A stretch of 38,726 bases of DNA, from the NCBI GenBank assembly GCA_021785405.1, contig JAJYFF010000025.1:1-38726 (forward strand), written 5' to 3'. Both the position numbers and the translations under genes were made by a program. The notes under the pieces are model-generated. The model saw only the letters and a list, made by a program, of their open reading frames with translations. It was not told the DNA's origin and did no database searches. Source of the stretch: Pseudomonadota bacterium (GTDB lineage Bacteria > Pseudomonadota > Gammaproteobacteria > Steroidobacterales > Steroidobacteraceae). Below are positions 8,792-17,850 of the stretch, piece by piece. Position 1 is the stretch's first letter. Each line of letters opens with the position of its first letter.

Positions 8792-8854
8792 GGGCGTTGC
8801 GGAGCGGTCAGCCTCGCGGTGCGCGCTGCCGCCGGCCGCGTGCGCGGCGTCCGA

Positions 8855-10129
8855 TCAAAGCCAGCCCAGGCCGCGTGCCAGCATGTTCAGCGCGACGAGC
8901 ACGATCACCGGCACGAACACGCGCTTCAGCCAGACGTTCGACATGCGCGTGAGCGTCTTGGCGCCGAGCATCGCGCCGACGAGCACGCCGAGCGCGACCG
9001 GAGCGGCGATCGCCGGGTCGATGTCGCCGCGCTGGAAGAAGATCCCCGCGGACGCCGCGGCCGTGACGCCGATCATGAAATTGCTGGTGGTGGTCGAGAC
9101 CTTCATCGGCAGCCGCATCGCGGTATCCATCGCGAGCACCTTGAACGTGCCGCTGCCGATGCCGAGCAGGCCGGAAATCAGGCCCGCCACGTACATCAGG
9201 CCGAAACCCCAGCGGATGTGCGCGACCTTGTACGCGACGTCCTGATGCGTGCGTCGATCGGGATAGGTGCCGGGCAGACGCAGCCGGGCCGCCCACTTGT
9301 GGTTCACCACGTTCGCGGGCAGCTCTTCGCCAAGGCGCATCACCAACGGCATCGCCGAGATCAGCAGCACCACGCCGAACACGATGAACAGCACCGTCGC
9401 GTTGAGCACGGTGGAGAGCAGCGCGCCGCAAATCGCGCCCAGCGTGGTCGCGATCTCCAGGAACATGCCGACGCGCAGATTGGTCATCCGGTCGCGCACG
9501 TAGGCCGCCGCCGCGCCCGAGGACGTCGCGATCACCGAGACGATCGAGGCACCGATCGCCGCGTCGAAGGGCACGTGAAAGATGAGCGTCAGGATCGGCA
9601 CGATGAACACGCCGCCGCCGAGACCGACCAGCGCGCCGATGAAGCCGGCGAAGGTGGACGCACAGAGCACGACGAAGAAGAACCCCAGTCGGCCGTCCTG
9701 CACCAACGCGGGTTCCGGTCGGCCGAGCCAGGCGCCGACGCCGAACACGCTGAACAGCAGGATCGCGAGCACCAGCGTCGTGATGATCACGTAGGTGCGA
9801 TCTTGCTCGATGGCGAACGCGACGATCGAGACGGCGACCCGCAGCACCGGCGTCGCGAGCAGCACCAGCAGCCCGAGGACGGCGACGGCGAGCGGATCGG
9901 CGGCGACGACCCCCTTGATCACGGCCGGCAGTGTGTCGGGGAAGGTGGGGTTCGCGAGCGTTCCCGTGTAGTGCTGCACGAAGAACCAGGAAATGCCCGT
10001 GAGGATGATCGCGACGCTGAGCAGCACCCCGCCGCGCAGCACGCCGCTGATGATCAGTTCGGTCTTCCGGATGATGCTATCGTCGGGCCCGAGGGAAATG
10101 AAATTGCCGTCGCCGGATTCGCTTGCCAT
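8855..10129 (-). CDS. DUF1634-TauE/SafE fusion, putative sulfite/anion exporter
   Basis: The 424-residue membrane protein joins two families usually encoded by neighbouring genes. Residues about 20-135 resemble DUF1634 with three membrane helices (VLRGGVLLSVAIILTGISWF; DPLAVAVLGLLVLLATPVLR; VIITTLVLAILLFSVFG). Residues about 150-424 are TauE/SafE: GFIGALVGLGGGVFIVPIL is the family repeat, and its second copy is LISGLLGIGSGTFKVLAM. TauE/SafE proteins export sulfite, sulfoacetate or related anions across the inner membrane. It is on the same strand as, and 168 bp downstream of, the decarboxylase and persulfide dioxygenase genes, which fits export of sulfite made by the latter. The substrate is inferred, not shown. 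Confidence 0.88.
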   Translation of the reverse strand: MASESGDGNFISLGPDDSIIRKTELIISGVLRGGVLLSVAIILTGISWFFVQHYTGTLANPTFPDTLPAVIKGVVAADPLAVAVLGLLVLLATPVLRVAVSIVAFAIEQDRTYVIITTLVLAILLFSVFGVGAWLGRPEPALVQDGRLGFFFVVLCASTFAGFIGALVGLGGGVFIVPILTLIFHVPFDAAIGASIVSVIATSSGAAAAYVRDRMTNLRVGMFLEIATTLGAICGALLSTVLNATVLFIVFGVVLLISAMPLVMRLGEELPANVVNHKWAARLRLPGTYPDRRTHQDVAYKVAHIRWGFGLMYVAGLISGLLGIGSGTFKVLAMDTAMRLPMKVSTTTSNFMIGVTAAASAGIFFQRGDIDPAIAAPVALGVLVGAMLGAKTLTRMSNVWLKRVFVPVIVLVALNMLARGLGWL

Positions 10130-10297
10130 GAGACCGTCAGCTTTCGAGAATTGCCGCTATCGCGAGCGCGGACCGCGGCTCGCCTGCCGGGTAAAGCGCT
10201 GATCTTACGCGAAATTCTGGCGGACTGCAGGGTCCGATGAGCGGCGGCTCGACCGCTGCTCGGGCGATGGGCATCGCCGCCGGTGCCGCGCCGATCG

Positions 10298-11911
10298 TCA
10301 CGCGCTCAAACGCTTCACGCCCGCGACGAAGCGCGCGAGCGTCGTCGACAGCACGCCGCGCGGGAGCGTGACCTCGATCAGCTGGAATCGTCCACGGGCG
10401 GTGGCGGCCTTCTCGAGCGCCGCCTGGAGCTGCGCGCGCGTGTCGACCCGGACGCCGTCCCCGCCGAGCCCGGCCGCGATGCCCGCGTAGTCCCAGCGGT
10501 CGAGGTCGTTGAAGCGGGACTCGGGCTGGAAGGTGCGCAACATTTCCCAGCTCGCGTTGTTGAAGAGCACGACGATCGGGTCCCAGCCGTAGCGGCGGCA
10601 GTTGCCGAGTTCCCAGCCGGTCATCTGAAACGCACCGTCGCCGACCAGGATCAGCGGACGCTCGCCGGTGGCCGCTTGCAGTCCGAGTCCGGCCGGCACG
10701 CCGTAGCCCATCGTCGCGTAGTAACCTGGTGCGACCAGCGGCGTCGGCGCGATCTCCATCGCGGTGAACAGGCAATCGCCCATGTCGGATGCGATCGGCA
10801 TCCGGCCGTGGCGCGCGAGCAGGTCGTTGATCGCGGTCGCGACGTCGCTCGGAGAGATCGGCGCGTCGTCCGCGACGAGCCCGCGGGGGAAGGCTTGGCG
10901 CGCCGCCGGCCGCGGCCGTTCGATCGCACCGACCCGTTCGAGCATGCGGTCGACGAGCGCGGCGAGCGGGATCTCGGGATAGGTGTGGTAGCCGAGCGTC
11001 ACGCGGCCGTCGAGCGCCTGGATGGTCCTGCGCATGTCGATGCGAGTCTGCGAGACCGCGAAGTTGGTATCGCAGATGATCTCGCCGAGCAGGAACAACC
11101 CGTCGGATTCCTCGACCAGGCGGGTGATCTCGGGCGTGCCGGCGACGCCCATGTAGGTGCCGACCAGCATGTCCTCGTCGGCGAGCAGGCCGCGCCCCAT
11201 GAAGCCGGACACGACCGGTAGCCCCAGCCGTCGCGCGAGCTGCGCCACGCGGTGCTCCAGGCGGTAGCGGCGCACCTCGACGCCGACCATCAACACCGGC
11301 GCGCGCGCGCGCGACAGCCGCTCGAGGATGTCCTCGACACACGCGTCCAGGGCGTCAGGGTCGGGAACGGCCGGCGCGGCCGGCACCACGGTGGCGCATT
11401 CGACCGCGACCATGTCGCGCGGAATCTCGAGGTACACCGGTTCCGACCGGCGCAGACAGCTCGCGAGCACACGCGCGATCTCGGTCGGTGCTTGCGCCGC
11501 GTCGTCGAGCCGCGCTTGGTCGCAGGTGACTTCCTTGAAGATCTCGAACTGCGAGTCGATCCGCTTCGCTTGATGATGCAGCAGCAGTCCCGACCGCGCC
11601 TCGTCCTTGCCCGGCGCGCCCGACAGCACCACGAGCGGGACCTTCTCGGCGTACGCGGCCGCGACCGAATTGATCATGTTCAGCGCGCCGGCGCCGTAGG
11701 TCACCGCCGCGACCGCGGGCGCGCAGCCGATCCGCGCCGCCGCGTCGGCCGCGAACCCGACGCCGGGCTCGTGCGACAAGGTGTACAGCGGCAGGATCCC
11801 GGAGGATTCGATGATCCGGAAGTACGGCAGGGCGAAATCCCCGGGGATTCCGAAGATCAAGCGTGCGCCATGCGCCTGCAGCGCCTGCAGGAGCGATTCG
11901 GTGAGGTTCAT
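10298..11911 (-). CDS. ipdC: Phenylpyruvate / indole-3-pyruvate decarboxylase (ThDP enzyme)
   Basis: This 537-residue thiamine-diphosphate enzyme decarboxylates aryl 2-oxo acids to aldehydes. It closely resembles, from memory, the Azospirillum brasilense phenylpyruvate decarboxylase/IpdC over its whole length: FGIPGDFALPYFRIIE, TLSHEPGVGFAADAAAR (with the cofactor-activating Glu), LLLHHQAKRIDSQFEIFKE, DMGDCLFTAMEIAP and NNASWEMLRTFQPESRFNDL. The ThDP/Mg motif is GDGAFQ...NN. A role in indole-3-acetate or phenylacetate formation is known for the family. Its ATG overlaps the stop of the upstream persulfide dioxygenase (ATGA), so the two are translationally coupled, an odd metabolic pairing. A long upstream extension of the frame (to 12217) lies inside that gene and is not used. 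Confidence 0.9.
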   Translation of the reverse strand: MNLTESLLQALQAHGARLIFGIPGDFALPYFRIIESSGILPLYTLSHEPGVGFAADAAARIGCAPAVAAVTYGAGALNMINSVAAAYAEKVPLVVLSGAPGKDEARSGLLLHHQAKRIDSQFEIFKEVTCDQARLDDAAQAPTEIARVLASCLRRSEPVYLEIPRDMVAVECATVVPAAPAVPDPDALDACVEDILERLSRARAPVLMVGVEVRRYRLEHRVAQLARRLGLPVVSGFMGRGLLADEDMLVGTYMGVAGTPEITRLVEESDGLFLLGEIICDTNFAVSQTRIDMRRTIQALDGRVTLGYHTYPEIPLAALVDRMLERVGAIERPRPAARQAFPRGLVADDAPISPSDVATAINDLLARHGRMPIASDMGDCLFTAMEIAPTPLVAPGYYATMGYGVPAGLGLQAATGERPLILVGDGAFQMTGWELGNCRRYGWDPIVVLFNNASWEMLRTFQPESRFNDLDRWDYAGIAAGLGGDGVRVDTRAQLQAALEKAATARGRFQLIEVTLPRGVLSTTLARFVAGVKRLSA

Positions 11912-12972
11912 GGTCGTACGCTCGGGTGATGCTCGGCGATCCAGCGCAGCATGCCGCCGGCGAGGTTCGCGACGCGCTTGAAGTCGGCCTTCTGTAGCAA
12001 CACGGCCGCTTGCGCGGACCGCGAACCGCTCTGGCAGACGGTCACGATCGGTCGGTCGCGCTGGAGTTCGTCGGCCCGGGTGGCGAGTTGATCGAGCGGC
12101 AGGCAGCGCGCGCCGTCGATGTGTCCGGTGGGTCCTTGGAATTCCTCCGTCGAGCGCACGTCGAGGATCAGCACCTCGTCGGCGCACTCGGCGAGGCCCG
12201 CCGGATCGATTTCCCACAGACCGGCGACCGTGAACCGCAAGGGCGCCCAGTTCGGCCGATCTCGCGCCTCGACGCCGGGATCGGGCTCACCGAGCCGTAG
12301 GTTCGCGGGGACCGCCCGATCGATTTGCTTCGGGTGCGGCAGGTTCAGGTTGCGCATGTGGCCGAGGAAATCGCGCTCCGCGACGCCGTCCGCGATCCGG
12401 GGATTGAATCGGCGCTCCTCGGTGACGCTGCTGACGGTGAGGCCGCGATAATCGTGTGCGGGATACAGCAGGCAGGCATCCGGCAGGGTCAAGATGCGCT
12501 CGCGGATCGAGCGGAACATCGCGGCGGCGTCGCCCCGCTGAAAATCGGTGCGTCCGGTGCCGCGGATCAACAGACAGTCGCCGGTGAACGCCGCGCTCTC
12601 GTCGTCGAGCACGTAGGTCACGCAGCCCGGCGTGTGCCCGGGGGTCGCACGAACGCTCAGGTGCCGATGCCCGACCTGGATCCGATCCCCATCGGCGAGC
12701 GGCCGGTCGATGCTTGCCGCGCCGCTCGCCGCGGCGAGCGCGATCGGGCAACCGAATTCGCGTTTCAACCACCACGCCCCGGTCACGTGGTCGGCGTGCA
12801 CGTGGGTTTCGAGGATCGCGACCGGCCTGAGGTCGAGCTCGCGGACCAGCGCGGCGTCGCGTTGCCAGTGCTCGAGCACGGGGTCCACGATCACGGCGTC
12901 GCCGGTCGCGCGATCGCCGACCAGATAGGTGTAGGTCGAGGACGTTGGATCGAAGAGTTGCCTGAATAACAT
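11908..12972 (-). CDS. Persulfide dioxygenase-rhodanese fusion (ETHE1 type)
   Basis: The 354-residue protein has an N-terminal metallo-beta-lactamase-fold dioxygenase (1-245) with the HxHxDH site (His57, His59, Asp61, His62 in ETHVHADHVTG), ATPGHTPGCV and FTGDCLLIRGTGRTDFQRG. The last two are hallmarks of ETHE1-like persulfide dioxygenases rather than glyoxalase II. The C-terminal third is a rhodanese domain (VLILDVRSTEEFQGPTGHIDGA) with active-site Cys in VCQSGSRSAQA. Such fusions (PRF) oxidise glutathione persulfide to sulfite and then form or use thiosulfate. GGGA precedes the ATG by about 6 bases. It follows the GH39 gene by 29 bp and is coupled to ipdC. Downstream TauE/SafE could export the sulfite. 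Confidence 0.92.
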   Translation of the reverse strand: MLFRQLFDPTSSTYTYLVGDRATGDAVIVDPVLEHWQRDAALVRELDLRPVAILETHVHADHVTGAWWLKREFGCPIALAAASGAASIDRPLADGDRIQVGHRHLSVRATPGHTPGCVTYVLDDESAAFTGDCLLIRGTGRTDFQRGDAAAMFRSIRERILTLPDACLLYPAHDYRGLTVSSVTEERRFNPRIADGVAERDFLGHMRNLNLPHPKQIDRAVPANLRLGEPDPGVEARDRPNWAPLRFTVAGLWEIDPAGLAECADEVLILDVRSTEEFQGPTGHIDGARCLPLDQLATRADELQRDRPIVTVCQSGSRSAQAAVLLQKADFKRVANLAGGMLRWIAEHHPSVRP

Positions 12973-13001
12973 CGAAGTCCCGGTGGGTCCGGCGGAGCCG
13001 A

Positions 13002-14558
13002 TCATACGCCAGGGACCGTCGCGGCGGGATGGACCGGCGGGATCTCGACGAGCGCCAGTGCGTAGGCGGGCAAGGTCAGCGTCACGGTGTCGTCGTGCAG
13101 CCGGATCGCGATCGACGACGGGAGCCGCGCCGCTCGCCGTAGTGCGGCGATCTGGCTCGGGGTCGGATACCGCGGCGAGCCCATGCGCCGGTACGCCGCG
13201 AGCCAGTCGCCGTGCAGGGAATCGATTTGCGTGAGCGTCGCCGTCGCGTTGCCCGCGCCGGGCACGCGCAGCGCGAAGCGGCGCGCGGGTCCCGGCCGGC
13301 CGGGCGGCGCGTAGTTCCACAGCGCGATCACCAGCGTGCCATCGGCGCGGCGCGTCGCGAGCGCCGCCTGCGAGGCGAGCGCGAGGCGGGTGTGGCCGAG
13401 CCGGTGCAACAAGCGGAACGCGTTGAACGAGGGCTTCGGGATGCCTCGCTCCGCGATCAAGCCGAAGCCGCCGTACGAGGGCTTGCGGATCACGCCCTGT
13501 TCCTCGAACACGTCCGAGAACGTCCAGTACGACATCATCTTCGCGAGGCCGTCGCAGCGACTGACCGTCGTCGCGAGCCAGGGCCCCATGTACGCCGAGT
13601 CGGTGACCGCCGGATCGTTGTTGTAGGCCGCGTTGAACTCGCTCCAGATCAACGGGAGCCCCGGCCTTGCGGACGCGAGGATTTCCCGGTGGACCTTGCG
13701 GACGGCGCGGCAGACCATCCGATCGCGCGGGATTCGCTGGTCGGTGCCGAACACGTTCTGCGCGCTGTCGTTCCCGTAGACGTGGCTGGAGACGAAATCC
13801 AGCGGCACGTGGTGCGCGACCGCGTGGGCGATGAACGCGGTGACCCAGGCCGCCTGCGCGGTCGCCGGGCCACCCACGCGCAGCCGGGGATTCACCTGCT
13901 TCAATGCCCGCGCGGTGTGATCGTAGAGCTCGAAGTAGCTCGCCTGGCGCGGCGTGCCCCGCCAGAAATCGAGGTTCGGCTCGTTCCAGACCTCGAAGTA
14001 CCAGCTCGCCACCTCGTCGATCCCGTAGCGGCTCACCAGGTGGCGGGCGAACGCGCGAATCAGCGCGTCCCAGCGCGCATAGCTCTTCGGCGGCGACACG
14101 TTCGGCCGGTACCAGAACGCGTGACGCAGCGGTCGAGCCGCGAGTTCGGGCGGCATGAAGCTCAGTTCGACGAACGGCTTGACCCCGGCCGCGAGCAAGC
14201 CGTCGTAGATCTGATCGACGTACGAGAAGTTGTAGTGCGGGTGGCCGTGCGCATCCACGTGGTAAACGCCGACCTCGTGGTCGAAGATGCCGTGGAAGCG
14301 CACGTAGCGCATCTCGGTCACGCGCTGGGTCGCCCGCAGGTCGCGCCGGTAGCGGTCGCGCAGCGCGAGGATCGCGCGCCCCGAACCGAACATCTGCTCC
14401 CAGAAATGCGGGAACGGGTGCGCGGGCGCGGTCCGATCGATCACGATCGGCGTCGTCGCCGTGTCCACGCGCGCCGCGTCGGCACGCGCCGTGACCGCGC
14501 CGCACGCGGCCGCGAAGAGCAGCGCGAGCGGGCAGAGGAGCCGGGTGTTCGCGAACAT
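13002..14558 (-). CDS. Secreted GH39-family glycoside hydrolase
   Basis: The 518-residue protein has a signal peptide (basic start, hydrophobic LLCPLALLFAAACGAVTARA, probable cleavage near residue 26). The body matches clan GH-A family 39 (beta-xylosidase / iduronidase type): the acid/base Glu193 in YFEVWNEPNLDFW and the nucleophile Glu307 in LPLIWSEFNAAY are both present, with HVYGND between them. It would act in the periplasm or outside the cell on beta-xylosides or a related glycan. The exact sugar cannot be told. It sits between the SDR (76 bp upstream) and the persulfide dioxygenase (29 bp downstream) in one minus-strand run. Together with the MFS transporter and SDR it suggests uptake and oxidation of a sugar. 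Confidence 0.87.
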   Translation of the reverse strand: MFANTRLLCPLALLFAAACGAVTARADAARVDTATTPIVIDRTAPAHPFPHFWEQMFGSGRAILALRDRYRRDLRATQRVTEMRYVRFHGIFDHEVGVYHVDAHGHPHYNFSYVDQIYDGLLAAGVKPFVELSFMPPELAARPLRHAFWYRPNVSPPKSYARWDALIRAFARHLVSRYGIDEVASWYFEVWNEPNLDFWRGTPRQASYFELYDHTARALKQVNPRLRVGGPATAQAAWVTAFIAHAVAHHVPLDFVSSHVYGNDSAQNVFGTDQRIPRDRMVCRAVRKVHREILASARPGLPLIWSEFNAAYNNDPAVTDSAYMGPWLATTVSRCDGLAKMMSYWTFSDVFEEQGVIRKPSYGGFGLIAERGIPKPSFNAFRLLHRLGHTRLALASQAALATRRADGTLVIALWNYAPPGRPGPARRFALRVPGAGNATATLTQIDSLHGDWLAAYRRMGSPRYPTPSQIAALRRAARLPSSIAIRLHDDTVTLTLPAYALALVEIPPVHPAATVPGV

Positions 14559-14634
14559 CGATGTTCCGTCGATCGTCGGGCAGGGATCGCCCTCGCGAAA
14601 TTATCGCAAATCGCCGTCCAGCGCGCGCCCGCGG

Positions 14635-15393
14635 TCAGATCCGCAGACCGCCGGTCACCGGAATCACTTCGCCGGTCACGTAAGCGGCCCCGGCGCACAG
14701 GTACACGATCAGCTCGGCGTAGTCGGCCGGTTGGCCGACGCGCCCGAGCGGTACCGAGTCGGCGGCGGCCGCGTCGATGTCGCCGAAGCTGCAGGCCCAG
14801 TTCGAATTCACGAAGCCCGGCGCGATCCCGTTCACCCGGACCTCGGGCGCGAGCCCGCGGGCGAGTTCCCGGGTCAAGCCGGCGAGCCCGGCCTTCGCGG
14901 TCGCATAGGCCGTGCTGCTGCCGCCGCCGCCGAACGCGGCGCTCGACACCGTGTTCACGACCGCGCCGCGCGCTGCCCGCAACGCGGCCGCGACCGACCG
15001 CGTGACCCAGAACGCGCTCAGCAGGTTGATCCTCAGGATCCGATCCCAGAATTCCTCGGTCAACGCGTCGAGATCGGCGGGTGGGATCGGCTCGCGGGTG
15101 AGCGGCGCACCCGCGTTGTTCACGAGGAAGTCGAGGCCCGCGAGCCGCCGTGCGGCCTCGCGGCCGACCTCGCGCGCGGTCGCGGCGTCGGCGAGATCGC
15201 CGGGTACGGCCTCGACCGCGAGTCCGCGCTCGCGCAAGCGCTCGAGCGCGAGCGCGAGCGCCGGCGTCGGCAGGTCGTTCATCGCGACGCGCGCGCCGCT
15301 CCGCGCGAGCAACTCCGCGGTCGCGAAGCCGATGCCGGAGGCGGCGCCCGTGACCAGGGCGCGGCGGCCGGCGAGCTGGAATTCGATCGTCAT
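14635..15393 (-). CDS. Short-chain dehydrogenase/reductase
   Basis: The 252-residue classical SDR carries the cofactor motif TGAASGIG (15-22), Asp40 after the second strand (suggesting NAD), NNAG (92-95), Asn123, Ser150/151, Tyr163 and Lys167 (YATAK). It ends with a VTGEVIPVTGGLRI tail, usual for sugar or 3-oxoacyl dehydrogenases. It starts 7 bp after the MFS transporter stop, so the two form an operon and the substrate may be whatever the transporter imports. The ATG at 15393 is chosen over 15429, which would overlap the MFS gene. Confidence 0.88.
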   Translation of the reverse strand: MTIEFQLAGRRALVTGAASGIGFATAELLARSGARVAMNDLPTPALALALERLRERGLAVEAVPGDLADAATAREVGREAARRLAGLDFLVNNAGAPLTREPIPPADLDALTEEFWDRILRINLLSAFWVTRSVAAALRAARGAVVNTVSSAAFGGGGSSTAYATAKAGLAGLTRELARGLAPEVRVNGIAPGFVNSNWACSFGDIDAAAADSVPLGRVGQPADYAELIVYLCAGAAYVTGEVIPVTGGLRI

Positions 15394-15400
15394 GGTCCGT

Positions 15401-16702
15401 TCACTCCACCGCCGCCACGGCGCGGCCACTGCGCCAACGCAGCGGCGCGATCCGGGGCAGCATGAATACCCAGCCGACCAGGCCGAGCACGTTGACCGCG
15501 GCCGCGAGCGCGAACGCGAGATCGAAGCGGCCGGTCCGCTCGACCAGCACCCCGGTGACCGCCGGCGCGATCAACCCGGCGGCATTGCCGGCGGCGTTCT
15601 GGATGCCGACCCAGCGGCCGGTCGCCGCCGGCCCGGCGATGATCTGCGGAATCGCGAACAAGCCGGGATACGAGAACCCGCTGATCAACTCGAACGCGAA
15701 CAGCGCGATCAACGACCCGGTCTGCCGGAGATCGACCATGCCCACCATGCACACGATGCCGGCGAGGTGCGCGGTCGCCATGATCGTCTTGTAGACGAGG
15801 TTCGGGCTGATCCCCGCGCGTATCCAGCGGTCCGCCGCCCAGCCCATCGCCAATGCCCCGAGCGCGTTCACGAGATAGGCCCACGAGGCGGTCTCGGCCA
15901 TCGACTCGATCGAGAAGCCCCGGGCCTTCACGAGGTAGAACGGCAGCCACGACACGATGAAGTAGTAGCCGTAGTTCGCCGCGAAATGTCCGAGCGAAGC
16001 CCCCCAGAGTGCGCGCTGGCGCAGGATCTCGCGGAACGCGGGCGGCGATTGTGCGGGCACGCCGGCGGTGCCGGCTTCCGGGATCCGCGTGCGCCACCAC
16101 GGGACCAGCCAGAGTATCGCGAGCGCCCCGAACACGAGGAACACCGGCCGCCAACCGAACCGCGCCATCAACGCGCCACCCAGCAGGGTGCCCACGGCGG
16201 GCCCGAGCAGATAGCCGAAGCTCAGCACGCCGTTCGCGATCCCGAGACGTCCCACGGCGACCGTGTTCGCGAGCACTTTCGACGCGCACGGAAACGCGAC
16301 GCTCTCGCCGACGCCGAGCAGGATCCGCAAGCCGAGCAGCGCGCCGAAGCTCCCGACGAACCCGGTGCCGAAGGTCGCGAGCGACCAGAGCGATACCCCG
16401 GCCGCGAGCACCGCCCGCGCGCCGAAGCGCTCCGCGAGCCAGCCGGTCGCCGGCATGCAGATCACGTAGCCGTAGTAGAACGCCGACAACACCACGCCGA
16501 GCTCGGCGGCCGAGAGGTGCAGCTCGTCTTGCATCAACGGCGCCGCGGTCGCGAGGTTGCCGCGATCGATGTAGTTGATGAACACCGCGAGCGTGACCAG
16601 CCCGACGATCCGCGTCGAGCTCGCACCGCCGGTCAGTCGGCTGCGCGCGGCGATCGGCTGCGCGAGTACCTCGGTGCTCGAGTCGCGAGGGTCGATGTTC
16701 AT
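15401..16702 (-). CDS. MFS transporter, anion:cation symporter (ACS) type
   Basis: The 433-residue protein has twelve predicted membrane helices. The first helix runs into INYIDRGNLATAAP, the signature of hexuronate/phthalate/glucarate-type ACS transporters. The loop GWLAERFGAR is the MFS A-like motif. Further family blocks are LGVGESVAFPCASKVLA and GASLGHFAANYGYYFIVSWL. It is the first gene of the minus-strand run that continues with the SDR and GH39 genes. A GntR-type palindrome lies 19 bp upstream of its start. It resembles the MFS protein at 30701-31903 closely, and the two are probably paralogues. The imported acid is unknown; a sugar acid is the best guess. Confidence 0.9.
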   Translation of the reverse strand: MNIDPRDSSTEVLAQPIAARSRLTGGASSTRIVGLVTLAVFINYIDRGNLATAAPLMQDELHLSAAELGVVLSAFYYGYVICMPATGWLAERFGARAVLAAGVSLWSLATFGTGFVGSFGALLGLRILLGVGESVAFPCASKVLANTVAVGRLGIANGVLSFGYLLGPAVGTLLGGALMARFGWRPVFLVFGALAILWLVPWWRTRIPEAGTAGVPAQSPPAFREILRQRALWGASLGHFAANYGYYFIVSWLPFYLVKARGFSIESMAETASWAYLVNALGALAMGWAADRWIRAGISPNLVYKTIMATAHLAGIVCMVGMVDLRQTGSLIALFAFELISGFSYPGLFAIPQIIAGPAATGRWVGIQNAAGNAAGLIAPAVTGVLVERTGRFDLAFALAAAVNVLGLVGWVFMLPRIAPLRWRSGRAVAAVE

Positions 16703-16720
16703 CCGGGTCCCGGAACTGAC

Positions 16721-16742
16721 ATTGGTCTGCCAAATGACCAAT
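16721..16742. promoter_or_regulatory. Inverted repeat, candidate GntR/FadR-type operator
   Basis: ATTGGTC-N8-GACCAAT is a perfect 7-bp inverted repeat in the 87-bp gap between the divergent MFS and AcuI genes. Its TTGGTC/GACCAA core resembles operators of FadR-subfamily GntR regulators, which often control ACS sugar-acid transporters. No GntR gene is in the window. Confidence 0.5.
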
Positions 16743-16789
16743 AATGGCACGAGCGGGCGCAGTCGCGCGCGCGAAACGGAGGTGCGTCG

Positions 16790-17773
16790 ATGTTCAAGGC
16801 TTTGGTGCTCGACTCGGCGAACGGCGCGGTCACGGCGGCGGTTCGGGAACTCGAAGATTCGAGCCTGCCCGCGGGCGACGTCACGGTCGCGGTCGCGGCC
16901 TCCACGCTCAACTACAAGGACGGGCTCGTACTCGCAGGCCGCGGCGGCCTCGTGAAGCAGTACCCGCACGTCCCCGGAATCGATTTCGCCGGCACGGTGA
17001 TCGCCTCCGAGAGCCCGGCCTGTGCGGTCGGCGACCGGGTGGTACTCACCGGCTGGCGCGTCGGCGAACTGCAGTGGGGCGGATACGCCGAGATCGCGCG
17101 GGTGCGCGGCGAGTGGCTCGTGCCGTTGCCGCCGGCCTTGTCCTTTCGGGACGCGATGGCGATCGGCACGGCGGGCTTCACCGCGATGCTCGCGGTGATG
17201 CGCCTCGAGGCGCACGGTCTCGTGCCGGGCAGCGGCGAGGTACTGGTGACCGGAGCGGCCGGCGGCGTCGGGTCGGTCGCGACCGCGATCCTCGCGAAGC
17301 GCGGTTACACGGTCGTCGCGTCGACCGGCCGCGCGGAGGCGGCCGATTACCTGCAGCGCCTCGGCGCGGCGTCGGTGATCGATCGGTCGGCGTTCGCCGA
17401 GCCGGCCAAGCGACCGCTCGAGAGCGAGCGCTGGGCGGGCTGCGTCGATTCGGTCGGCGGCAATACGCTCGCCCGCGTGCTCGCGCAGACCCGGTACGGC
17501 GGTTCGGTCGCGGCGGTGGGACTCGCCGGCGGCGCGGAATTGCACCACTCGGTCGTGCCGTTCCTGCTGCGCGGCGTGAACCTGCTCGGCATCGATTCGG
17601 TGATGTGTCCGCGCGAGCCCCGGCTCGCGGCCTGGCGCCGACTCGTCGACGACCTGCCGCGCGACGCGCTCGAGGCGTTCACCGTCGGCGCGCGACTCGA
17701 GGATCTGCCGCGACTCGCGTCCGAGATCCTCGCCGGCAAGATCCGCGGCCGCGTGGTCGTCGACCTGCGCTGA
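16790..17773 (+). CDS. acuI: Acrylyl-CoA reductase (AcuI/YhdH) family oxidoreductase
   Basis: The 327-residue zinc-free medium-chain dehydrogenase matches the AcuI/YhdH group: LNYKDGLVLAGRGGLVKQYP, VPGIDFAGTVI, TGWRVGELQWGGYAE, VTGAAGGVGSVAT (NADPH-binding loop) and a C-terminal ILAGKIRGRVVVDL. AcuI reduces toxic acryloyl-CoA to propionyl-CoA with NADPH. A strong GGAGG lies 7 bases before the ATG. It is divergent from the MFS operon and may share the palindrome in between. The specific substrate is inferred from the family only. Confidence 0.87.
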   Translation: MFKALVLDSANGAVTAAVRELEDSSLPAGDVTVAVAASTLNYKDGLVLAGRGGLVKQYPHVPGIDFAGTVIASESPACAVGDRVVLTGWRVGELQWGGYAEIARVRGEWLVPLPPALSFRDAMAIGTAGFTAMLAVMRLEAHGLVPGSGEVLVTGAAGGVGSVATAILAKRGYTVVASTGRAEAADYLQRLGAASVIDRSAFAEPAKRPLESERWAGCVDSVGGNTLARVLAQTRYGGSVAAVGLAGGAELHHSVVPFLLRGVNLLGIDSVMCPREPRLAAWRRLVDDLPRDALEAFTVGARLEDLPRLASEILAGKIRGRVVVDLR

Positions 17774-17850
17774 GGCGATCGCGACCGGTTGAGGCGCACC
17801 GGGCGCGTGTGACACGATGCGCGCATGCGACCCAAGGCGACGGTGACGCG

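Noticed and set aside
8819-10240. Plus-strand frame of 473 codons across the TauE/SafE gene
   Set aside because: It is antisense to a clear membrane protein and its His/Arg/Asp-rich translation has no recognised domain.
13212-15005. Plus-strand frame of 597 codons across GH39 and SDR genes
   Set aside because: It is antisense to two genes with intact catalytic motifs, and its composition is that of a complementary frame.
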